Below, piece after piece: positions 7,003 through 13,129 of a DNA stretch of 18,122 bases. The notes below the pieces were generated by a model that saw only the letters and a program-made list of their open reading frames with translations, searched no databases and had not been told where the DNA came from. The stretch is from Bacteriovoracaceae bacterium UBA7695 (lineage in GTDB: Bacteria > Bdellovibrionota > Bacteriovoracia > Bacteriovoracales > Bacteriovoracaceae). Where the stretch lies: the NCBI GenBank assembly GCA_002482685.1, contig DLGL01000076.1, positions 32,119 to 50,240 on the forward strand, in the 5' to 3' direction. The position numbers and the translations under genes were made by a program. Each line of letters starts with the position of its first letter. Positions within the stretch are counted from its first letter, which is position 1.

Positions 7003-7814
7003 GAATCAAATTTTATAAATCCGCGCACTAAAATGTCAGTCAGAGCAGGCACTAGTTTGGTCACTTTTTCAGGTAATAAAATTTTGGATGTTTCATCCAT
7101 GTAGATGCTGCGGTTAATTTCTATTTGGATATTATTCGTTCTGAATTGATCCACATACTCAGTGACATGGCCACCAACGTAAGGATCATTCAGACTAGAT
7201 TCGTGACCTGCCTTGATGAGCTCATCCCGAAAAAAATTGATAAATTCTGGAGTTGCCGTTTTTCCTTTGCGGTCACTGAGGCAAAAATCAGGTCGGTGGA
7301 GTTTTTGATTAGGATTTTGCTTCATATGGTACTCAGTCGGGCGCCCTGGCATACTATGAAGATCCACCATGCTTACCGGACCTTTTTTTCTTTTCTCAAG
7401 ATCCTTAAGTGCTGACTTCAGAATTTCATAATAAGGCCTGTGGTACTTTTCAATAAAGGTCAGAGTTTGGGCCTCGTCAGGATCTTGAACCACAAGTTTT
7501 TTACCTTGGGTGTTATCCTTCCAGAAAAGCACACAATTACTTTCGGCCCGATTCAGGTCTACACAAATACGGTGAACATGGGCCACCAGAACGGCAACAC
7601 CCGCTTCCTGAAGTTTTTTAATATCCACTAGTTCGTTAACTTTGAAATCAACGTCTTCTTTGTAGGCCCTAAGATCCCCACTGAGGAAGTTTTCAAACTC
7701 AGTTGGAATATTTTCGCCAGAGTGAGGAATGCTCACCAGACCCCTGTAAACTGAACCCAGGGGGGAGTAGAAGTCGAAAATGGGGTTTTTTAGGGGGTGA
7801 TCAAGGTTAAACAT
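6999..7814 (-). CDS. N-formylglutamate amidohydrolase family protein
   Basis: A 271-residue protein with the motifs of the N-formylglutamate amidohydrolase family in order: SIPHSGENIP (28-37), HRICVDLNR (81-89), VDLHSMPGRP (150-159), a DPYVGGHVTEY segment (210-220) and IEINRSIYMDE (231-241). In characterised members the enzyme hydrolyses N-formyl-L-glutamate to glutamate and formate in one branch of histidine degradation. No hut genes are present here, so the in vivo substrate is open. The protein is cytoplasmic and near the family's usual size. The start has no Shine-Dalgarno sequence; TAAAAC lies exactly 6 bp upstream of the ATG, which suggests leaderless translation. The gene is divergent from gsk. 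Confidence 0.87.
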   Translation of the reverse strand: MFNLDHPLKNPIFDFYSPLGSVYRGLVSIPHSGENIPTEFENFLSGDLRAYKEDVDFKVNELVDIKKLQEAGVAVLVAHVHRICVDLNRAESNCVLFWKDNTQGKKLVVQDPDEAQTLTFIEKYHRPYYEILKSALKDLEKRKKGPVSMVDLHSMPGRPTEYHMKQNPNQKLHRPDFCLSDRKGKTATPEFINFFRDELIKAGHESSLNDPYVGGHVTEYVDQFRTNNIQIEINRSIYMDETSKILLPEKVTKLVPALTDILVRGFIKFDS

Positions 7815-7820
7815 GTGAAA

Positions 7821-7850
7821 GTTTTACCACAAAACATGGACTTTAGTCCA
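7821..7850 (-). promoter_or_regulatory. Candidate promoter of the amidohydrolase gene
   Basis: On the minus strand, TGGACT (7850-7845) and TAAAAC (7826-7821) are separated by 18 bp, each with four of six matches to the sigma70 boxes. The -10 ends 6 bp before the ATG, placing +1 at or near the A of the start codon. The -35 lies inside the inverted repeat at 7834-7853. Confidence 0.4.
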
Positions 7851-7853
7851 TGT
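7834..7853. promoter_or_regulatory. Perfect inverted repeat between the divergent amidohydrolase and gsk genes
   Basis: ACATGGACT and AGTCCATGT are perfect 9-base arms separated by two T. The site overlaps the putative -35 of the amidohydrolase promoter and lies about 30 bp upstream of the likely gsk -10 (TATATA at 7882-7887). A dimeric repressor bound here could control both genes. There is no T-run after it, so it does not look like a terminator. Confidence 0.5.
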
Positions 7854-7881
7854 CTCTCTTCCGCTTTCAATCCTCTTTGGG

Positions 7882-7887
7882 TATATA
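7882..7887 (+). promoter_or_regulatory. Candidate -10 box for gsk
   Basis: TATATA in a GGG...CCC context lies about 27 bp before the gsk ATG. No good -35 is visible 16-18 bp upstream, so the promoter may depend on an activator. The ribosome binding site is GAGG at 7904-7907, seven bases before the start. Confidence 0.4.
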
Positions 7888-7914
7888 TCCCCATTCTCAA
7901 AATGAGGTCATTTC

Positions 7915-9216
7915 ATGAAGTTCCCAGGCCGGCGCAACACTAAGCACTATTTCCCAGTTGAAGATAAACAAGAGCGTAGCTCTTTTGATGGCGAAATTAA
8001 TCGCCCGGGAAATGTTTATGTCGTGGGTCTTGATCAGCTTTTAGTTGATATTGAAATTCCTGTGACTGATGAGTTTCTCTCAGAATACAAGTTTAAAAAA
8101 GGTGAATCCTTTATCATTGATGACAACCTTGCCGAGAGCATTTACCGGGATCAAAAAAGCCTGGGGAAAGTGACTGGTGAATTTCCCGGCGGAGCGGTGG
8201 GAAACACACTTCATAATTTTTCTATTCTGTCGGACTCTCCTTCTGTTGCCCTGGGAACAATTAATAAAAATATTGAAGTCGGTGATTACGCTTTCAAATA
8301 TATTTGTAACACCAGCTCTAAAGTGAACCTTACCTATCTTCAGCCATGCCCAAAACCGATGGGCCGGGCCCTTTGTTTTATTAGCCCGGACGGTGAGAGA
8401 ACTTTCGCTATCTCTAAAGGCTGCATGAATGATCTTTCTCCAGAATACCTTCCTAATGAGATTATTGAAAACTCGGCAGCACTTCTGGTTTCTGCATACA
8501 CAATCCGGGATCCTAATAGTGCTATTGCTCGCTCTACCTTCCGTGCCGTTGAAATAGCTAAAGCAGCTGATGTGCCTGTGGTCTTGTCACTCGGAACGAG
8601 TGGTCTGGTTGAAGAGAAAAAAGAAATGCTTTTGGATTTCATTCCAAAGTTTGTATCAGTTGTCGCTATGAATGAGTCTGAGGCCCTCATGCTGACTGGA
8701 ATTGAAGACCCTCTTCTTGCGGCCGAGAGAGTTCTCGATCTCTGCGACATGGTTCTTCTCACCGTGGGTGCTCGGGGTCTGTATCTTGGGGCCCTAACTG
8801 ACGAGGAAGTGGCACGACCGACGAAAGAGCCTCTTCATACTAAATCAATCGTTGAATACAATAAACTTGAATATTCTCGCGCTATGATGAGAAGCGAATG
8901 TAAAAATCCCGTTAAGGTCTACACTCACATTAACCCCTTCAGGGGCGGACCTCTCCAGATAAAAAATACTAATGGTGCTGGTGATGCCGCTCTGGCCGCT
9001 GTTCTGCACGACCTATCAGCAAACCTATATCACCGTCTTAAAGTTCCCAAATCGCCTAAACATGTGGCGAAATTTTTAACTTATTCATCGATCTCTCAGA
9101 TCAGTAAATATGCTAACCGCGTATCCTTTGAAGTTTTAAGCCAGAATTCCCCTCGTCTTTTGAGAGGTCTTCCTGAAAGAGAAGATGGTCTGGAAGAAGC
9201 TTACTGGGCCCAATAA
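7915..9216 (+). CDS. gsk: Inosine-guanosine kinase
   Basis: A 433-residue PfkB/ribokinase-family protein that follows Escherichia coli Gsk almost end to end. It shares the opening MKFPGRR-x-KHYFPV, VVGLDQLLVDIE, the GGAVGNTLHN substrate-binding loop (about 91-100), GDYAFKYICNTSS, GERTFAISKG, and NTNGAGDAALAA near residue 350, where the Asp is the catalytic base. The ending SPRLLRGLPEREDGLEEAYW is also shared. It phosphorylates inosine and guanosine with ATP to give IMP and GMP, which is purine nucleoside salvage in the cytoplasm. The length matches the family. Its stop is directly followed by the start of the putative nuclease gene. If the organism is a predator, salvage of host nucleosides would be a natural role, but that is inference. 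Confidence 0.97.
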   Translation: MKFPGRRNTKHYFPVEDKQERSSFDGEINRPGNVYVVGLDQLLVDIEIPVTDEFLSEYKFKKGESFIIDDNLAESIYRDQKSLGKVTGEFPGGAVGNTLHNFSILSDSPSVALGTINKNIEVGDYAFKYICNTSSKVNLTYLQPCPKPMGRALCFISPDGERTFAISKGCMNDLSPEYLPNEIIENSAALLVSAYTIRDPNSAIARSTFRAVEIAKAADVPVVLSLGTSGLVEEKKEMLLDFIPKFVSVVAMNESEALMLTGIEDPLLAAERVLDLCDMVLLTVGARGLYLGALTDEEVARPTKEPLHTKSIVEYNKLEYSRAMMRSECKNPVKVYTHINPFRGGPLQIKNTNGAGDAALAAVLHDLSANLYHRLKVPKSPKHVAKFLTYSSISQISKYANRVSFEVLSQNSPRLLRGLPEREDGLEEAYWAQ

Positions 9217-10188
9217 ATGTCCCAGGATTCAACAAAGAAGGAAGCTTTATTTAACGAAGTGAAGGGGTCTCTTTTTGAGTTTCTCATTGCCCGGAAAATC
9301 GCCTTACTTAATGGCGATGAATTGTCTTTTCTAAATTCGTTAGACAAAAATTATCTCAATGTCCTCTCTCAGCAGGACCGGATGGTTCGTCAGTTTTACC
9401 CTGAGATGCTGAGCTTTCTTTCTGCTGTCAGCGAATCTTCAGTTGGTGAACTCACACGGTACTTGGGTGAGAAAGCACATGGCCCGAGACTCATAGGGAA
9501 ATTTGCTGAGATCAATGAGGCTGATCTCATCCTCTCATCCAGTACCGGGGCGATCGCTCTGAGTATCAAGCTCAATAAAAAAAATGCCTATGTGAATACT
9601 AAAAGTGGGGGAGTGAAAAGTTTTTTTCTTCATTATTTTAGTTTCATTAATCCTTCTCAGCAGGAAGAATTTAACCTCCTCGTGGATCAGGAATATAACC
9701 GCGTCTCTCATGAACTTCATGCTTTAAATGATATGGAGTTTTCTGGTGATTACACTGAATGGGTCAAGCGTGGAAAATCAGAACTTCCGGGAGAGTTAAC
9801 AGATGGTGAGAGAAAAATTCTTAAAAGTTTTTATGCCAGAATTGCTGTTCAAATGCACCGGATCCTCTCTCAGGCAAAAGACCAAAATCCCGAAGCTTTT
9901 AGTCGATCACTTCCTGCTCTCATGGGATTTAGTTCACCCGAAATTTTACAACTCGTTTGCTTTCATGATTTTAAAACGGATAACTCTGCTGATGTCTTTA
10001 TTCACTCATTTAAAGATGTCGAAAGCTCCTTAAAAAATGCAGAGATCCTTCCTTTTAATCAGACCTCATCAGTTGAAGTTTCATTAGGTGACTGGTCTTT
10101 GCAGATCAGGATTAAGCCCATGAATAAATTCACCACCACGGCCATAAAAATTAATTGTTCTGTTAGATTTAAGCGGAGCGACGTTTAG
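9217..10188 (+). CDS. Putative PD-(D/E)xK-type nuclease, unconfirmed
   Basis: A 323-residue protein whose ATG directly follows the gsk stop, so translation is probably coupled. The N-terminal helix contains KGSLFEFLIARK (Glu21). A strand pair around 100-125 reads EADLILSS...GAIALSIKLNKK, giving Asp103 followed by Ser116-Ile-Lys118. This fits a PD-(D/E)xK-like core in which the second acid is replaced by Ser, as in some restriction-enzyme-like families. The next segment, NTKSGGVKSFFLHYF, looks like a substrate-binding loop. No methyltransferase gene lies nearby, so a classical restriction system is not supported here. The alternative is an uncharacterised conserved protein without nuclease activity. 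The 3' end overlaps the convergent ABC-like gene by 20 bp. Confidence 0.4.
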   Translation: MSQDSTKKEALFNEVKGSLFEFLIARKIALLNGDELSFLNSLDKNYLNVLSQQDRMVRQFYPEMLSFLSAVSESSVGELTRYLGEKAHGPRLIGKFAEINEADLILSSSTGAIALSIKLNKKNAYVNTKSGGVKSFFLHYFSFINPSQQEEFNLLVDQEYNRVSHELHALNDMEFSGDYTEWVKRGKSELPGELTDGERKILKSFYARIAVQMHRILSQAKDQNPEAFSRSLPALMGFSSPEILQLVCFHDFKTDNSADVFIHSFKDVESSLKNAEILPFNQTSSVEVSLGDWSLQIRIKPMNKFTTTAIKINCSVRFKRSDV

Positions 10189-10783
10189 CTGGTAGGGCCA
10201 ATTTCACCGTTGTGAACTCATATCCTTCCCGGGAAATAATGCCTTTTGCAGAATCGAGCCACATATCCTGATTGCTAGAAGCGAGCAGGACATTTTTATT
10301 TTGAGAGACATGAACCAGAACTTTTTTAAAATTTGAAAGATTTAGTGGAGTATGAAGAGCTTCATTCATATCTACCAGAAGATACTGAGAGTGGATCAAA
10401 GTCCCTTTGAGGAGAGATATGATAAGTTTCTCCCACGAGTTAGCATCCGAAACTTTTTTTTCTGGATGCTGGATAAGTTTTATCAGAGGAGTCCAGTCAG
10501 ACTCGAGTTTGGAGGAAAATTCCGCCCAGCTTGATCCGCCCAAAACGACATGAAGATTTTCCCATAAGCTTAGATGCGGAATAAGTGAGGATTCTGTTTC
10601 TACATAGGCAAACTGAAGCGATTTTCCAGGGGCCTGAGAGCGCAAAAACTGGAGCATATCTTTCAAGCAGGTATCACCGGAAGAAGGCTTCAAAAATAAA
10701 TAGAGTCCATTAGGGTCTTGAATCATTGCTGACTCATCGGTGAAGCTTAAGATGAAACTTAAGATTTTCCCCACTCCTCTCAA
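10169..10783 (-). CDS. Degenerate ABC-ATPase-like protein
   Basis: 204 residues from a TTG at 10783; a shorter version from the ATG at 10726 (185 residues) is possible. The layout matches an ABC ATPase domain. GLYLFLKPSSGDTCLKDML stands where a Walker A (GPSGSGKST) would be, so the phosphate-binding Gly-Lys-Ser/Thr is lost. SSLIPHLSLWENL looks like the region after a Q-loop. DANSWEKLIISLLKGTLIHS replaces the LSGGQ signature and its helix. YLLVDMNEA replaces Walker B plus Asp-Glu-Pro. VLLASSNQD occupies the switch-His position without the His. Such a protein should not hydrolyse ATP normally. The TTG start is preferred because the extra residues complete the first strand of the fold. The gene is divergent from the MnmA paralogue, which shares its short upstream region. 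Confidence 0.55.
   Translation of the reverse strand: MRGVGKILSFILSFTDESAMIQDPNGLYLFLKPSSGDTCLKDMLQFLRSQAPGKSLQFAYVETESSLIPHLSLWENLHVVLGGSSWAEFSSKLESDWTPLIKLIQHPEKKVSDANSWEKLIISLLKGTLIHSQYLLVDMNEALHTPLNLSNFKKVLVHVSQNKNVLLASSNQDMWLDSAKGIISREGYEFTTVKLALPAKRRSA
10742..10765. repeat. Two tandem 12-bp units
   Basis: GAAGCTTAAGAT followed directly by GAAACTTAAGAT, 11 of 12 bases identical, each with a CTTAAG core. If the ABC-like gene starts at 10783 the repeat encodes Ile-Leu-Ser-Phe twice; if it starts at 10726 the repeat lies in the divergent control region and could be a pair of operator half-sites. Confidence 0.6.
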
Positions 10784-10790
10784 AATGGCC

Positions 10791-10796
10791 TATAAT
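10791..10796 (+). promoter_or_regulatory. Perfect -10 box of the MnmA paralogue
   Basis: TATAAT, six of six matches, ends 6 bp before the ATG at 10803. The -35 position (around 10767-10773) is C-rich and weak. On the opposite strand TATTAT overlaps it and could serve the ABC-like gene. Confidence 0.5.
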
Positions 10797-10802
10797 ACCT
10801 CT

Positions 10803-12014
10803 ATGGACATGAAAAAAAAGCTGGAAGGGGCGTATATGCCCGACAAAGAGGGTCGGAAGAAAAGGCTTGTCGTCGGTTTATCTGGCGGAATCAATTCATT
10901 TGTTTCTGCTTATCTTCTTAAAATTCAGAAATACGAACTTATAGGTGTAACACTCGTTACTAATTGGGATAATTTTAAAGGTGATAGTTCGAGTGTTTTG
11001 TCTTGTCAGCTAGATGCCACGCAGGTTGAGGCCATAAAAACTTTTTGTCATCAATTGGGAATTCCCCATTTCGTGGTTAAAGCATCCGATGAATTTAAAG
11101 AACTCGTAGTTGAACCCTGGCAAGCTTCACGTATTTCAGGTTCTAAACCTAATCCTTGCTGGAATTGTCATGAGCTTCGGATGAAGATGCTTTATCACAA
11201 GATGGTTGAACTTGACGCTCAAGGGATAGCGACGGGACATTTGGCAAAACTCTTCAGGCAAGATTCTCATAACTCAGTTTACATCCACACTTCTAACGAT
11301 GAGGTTTTTGATCAATCGGATATTTTAGCTCGAGTTCCTCATGAAATCCTGGATAAACTCATGCTGCCATTGTCGGATCTGCAACAAAAAGAAATTGATA
11401 AGCTGGCCGAAAATTTTGGGTTAAGTTCAAATTCAAAAAAAATTAAAATGCACCAATGTTTTGAAAACGTGGCCCCGATCAAAGAGTATCTGGCCCAAAA
11501 CGTACCACCTCGTTTCTATAAGCCGGGTGAAATCCTTGATCATGAACTTTCGTCAATGGGAAATCATGAGGGAGTTGTAAGTCACGAGTTTGGAAAGATT
11601 TACAATGCAGAAAACCAGAGACAAGCAAATCCTCTTTATTTTACCAGGTTCAGTTTTCAAGAAAAAAAAATGGAGTTAAATCATAAAGATCATTTTCTAA
11701 GGCAGAAGATATTTTTAAATAACTGCAAAATCTCTGAGGAAACGCCTTGGATAGAACCTCTCAAGGGTGTGGTTAAACTTAAAAATAATGATTTTGTGGA
11801 TTGCTGGATTTATCCCAAAAATGTTTTTAGTGCTCTCATCGAAATGGAAGCCCCCTATGAATTCATCGAGGGAGAAGTTGTCTCAGTTTATAAAAAGAAA
11901 GGCAAAAATTCCAAAGTGTATCTTACCGGCACGGCCAGATATGTTCTTGAAAGTGCCCAACCTGTGGAAGAAGGAAAAGAAAGTGTTAAAGTTGATTATA
12001 GCCGCGATTTTTAG
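10803..12014 (+). CDS. Divergent MnmA paralogue (PP-loop tRNA thiolase-like) with CxxC...C
   Basis: 403 residues from the ATG at 10803, which lies 6 bp after TATAAT and could be leaderless. An alternative ATG at 10836 (392 residues) has GGAAGGGG five bases upstream. Numbered from 10836, the PP-loop is VVGLSGGINS (12-21), with Asn in place of the Asp of SGGVDS. The NPDxxCN catalytic motif is NPCWNC (106-111), so Asp becomes Cys108 and Cys111 is kept. IATGHLAKL (131-139) matches the MnmA strand, DQSDIL is a remnant of the DQxYFL motif, and MHQC puts Cys208 where MnmA has its second catalytic Cys. The central and C-terminal beta domains are recognisable but eroded. MnmA makes 2-thiouridine at position 34 of tRNA. 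Here a changed reaction or a [4Fe-4S] cluster on Cys108/111/208 is inferred. Its 3' end overlaps the M28-like gene. Confidence 0.75.
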   Translation: MDMKKKLEGAYMPDKEGRKKRLVVGLSGGINSFVSAYLLKIQKYELIGVTLVTNWDNFKGDSSSVLSCQLDATQVEAIKTFCHQLGIPHFVVKASDEFKELVVEPWQASRISGSKPNPCWNCHELRMKMLYHKMVELDAQGIATGHLAKLFRQDSHNSVYIHTSNDEVFDQSDILARVPHEILDKLMLPLSDLQQKEIDKLAENFGLSSNSKKIKMHQCFENVAPIKEYLAQNVPPRFYKPGEILDHELSSMGNHEGVVSHEFGKIYNAENQRQANPLYFTRFSFQEKKMELNHKDHFLRQKIFLNNCKISEETPWIEPLKGVVKLKNNDFVDCWIYPKNVFSALIEMEAPYEFIEGEVVSVYKKKGKNSKVYLTGTARYVLESAQPVEEGKESVKVDYSRDF

Positions 12015-13077
12015 TCTACCGCTTTTGAGTCTGGCCCGGGCACCTGGGACTTATTCACAGGTAAAAACAGAGATTCTTAAATCATCTCAAAATGATTTAA
12101 TCCGGACTCTAAATGATTTCGTTAAATCTGGTGCTCCCTCAAGAATGATTGGGATGCCTGGCCATGATAAGGCGAGGGACTACATCGTTGATTATATCAA
12201 AACCAGCGACCCAAAGGGATCAGGAAAATTGATCCTTGATTCGTTTACGCCTGATGTGAATGAGGCCAAACGGTTTTATCAGAATGATTTTGATCAAAAG
12301 GTGGAAGGAAAAGTTTCTAAGATTCACCCTGATTACCAAAAATGGCTCCGGTTTACGTCTTACATGAAGGGGACGGCGGATAGATTAGGCACAAACAAGG
12401 GGACTAATATTATTTGGGAGAAAACCGGAATCGACGCAAGTAAACTCCTTGTTGTTCTTGCTCACTACGATACTGTGGCCCATGACCCGAACACTTTGAT
12501 GATAGCTGAAAAGACTCCTATGCCTGGGGCCAACTACAATGCTTCGGGTGTTTCAGTTGCCCTGACCATTTTAAAAACCCTGGCACAAATTGATTTAAAT
12601 TATTCAGTCCATGTAGCACTTGTGGACTGGCAGGCCGTGGGCTTTTTAGGATCCTATCGGTACGCTCAGGAGCTTAAAAAATCCGGAAAAAATGTGATTG
12701 GATTTGTGAACCTTGAAATGCTTGGACAGGACACCAGCTTTTTGGATAAATCAAAAAAAACTGGAAATATGAACGTCTACTACCGGCCGGAAGATGAAAA
12801 GTTCATAACTTTTCTTAACCAGCATGGATCTAAAATGACAAGCAAAGTGAGCTTCTCCCAAAAGGCATCTGGTTTTGAAAATTCTGACAACATCAGGATG
12901 TGGGAGCATGGGTATTCCGGAGGGACTTTTACTCAAAACTGGGAAGAGGATTTTAATCCTAAGTTTTACCAAACCGCACAGGATACGCCTGAAACTTTGA
13001 ACCACCAGACCCTCTATCATAGCTACCAGTTCATTGGCGGCGCTGTAGTTTCGACCCTTTTAGATATTACGAAGTAA
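11983..13077 (+). CDS. Exported M28-peptidase-like protein with eroded metal site
   Basis: 364 residues from a GTG at 11983, inside the end of the MnmA-like gene, with AAGGA about eight bases upstream. Residues 1-20 form a signal peptide with cleavage after Ala-Arg-Ala. The rest has the M28 Zn-aminopeptidase layout. LLVVLAHYDTV (155-165) keeps the first His161 and Asp163. PGANYNASGV (181-190) has Tyr185 where the bridging Asp should be. WQAVGFLGS (216-224) has Gln-Ala instead of Glu-Glu. FVNLEMLG (241-248) has Glu for Asp. EEDFNPKFYQTAQDT (321-335) has Gln for the last His. So four of five metal ligands and the catalytic Glu are changed, while structural residues such as Asn-Ala-Ser-Gly and the Gly-Ser turn remain. 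It is probably a non-catalytic binding protein in the periplasm or outside the cell. Confidence 0.75.
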   Translation: MLKLIIAAIFSLPLLSLARAPGTYSQVKTEILKSSQNDLIRTLNDFVKSGAPSRMIGMPGHDKARDYIVDYIKTSDPKGSGKLILDSFTPDVNEAKRFYQNDFDQKVEGKVSKIHPDYQKWLRFTSYMKGTADRLGTNKGTNIIWEKTGIDASKLLVVLAHYDTVAHDPNTLMIAEKTPMPGANYNASGVSVALTILKTLAQIDLNYSVHVALVDWQAVGFLGSYRYAQELKKSGKNVIGFVNLEMLGQDTSFLDKSKKTGNMNVYYRPEDEKFITFLNQHGSKMTSKVSFSQKASGFENSDNIRMWEHGYSGGTFTQNWEEDFNPKFYQTAQDTPETLNHQTLYHSYQFIGGAVVSTLLDITK

Positions 13078-13090
13078 GTAAATACTTCAA

Positions 13091-13106
13091 ACCCTTGGAA
13101 AAGGGT
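13091..13106. promoter_or_regulatory. Short hairpin overlapping the mnmA promoter
   Basis: ACCCTT and AAGGGT pair perfectly around a GGAA loop. The hairpin covers the likely -35 of mnmA and has no T-run, so an operator is more plausible than a terminator for the upstream gene. Confidence 0.3.
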
Positions 13107-13123
13107 CCTAAAAGAGCTATACC
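13095..13123 (+). promoter_or_regulatory. Candidate promoter of mnmA
   Basis: TTGGAA (13095-13100), a 17-bp spacer, then TATACC (13118-13123); each box has four of six consensus matches. The -10 ends 6 bp before the mnmA ATG, predicting a transcript that begins at the start codon. No Shine-Dalgarno sequence is present. Confidence 0.45.
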
Positions 13124-13129
13124 ACTCTC

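Noticed and set aside
8340..8762. A 140-codon minus-strand frame inside gsk
   Set aside because: It is a shadow of a strongly conserved gene, and its Arg/Ser-rich composition is typical of an antisense frame.
9217..10188. A restriction-modification system
   Set aside because: Only a possible nuclease is present; no DNA methyltransferase motif is encoded in the window.
11767..11982. An N-terminal extension of the M28-like protein
   Set aside because: The first 72 codons overlap the MnmA-like gene out of frame, and the GTG at 11983 has a ribosome binding site and begins a proper signal peptide.
13091..13106. An intrinsic terminator after the M28-like gene
   Set aside because: The 6-bp hairpin is not followed by a T-run and overlaps the likely mnmA -35 box.
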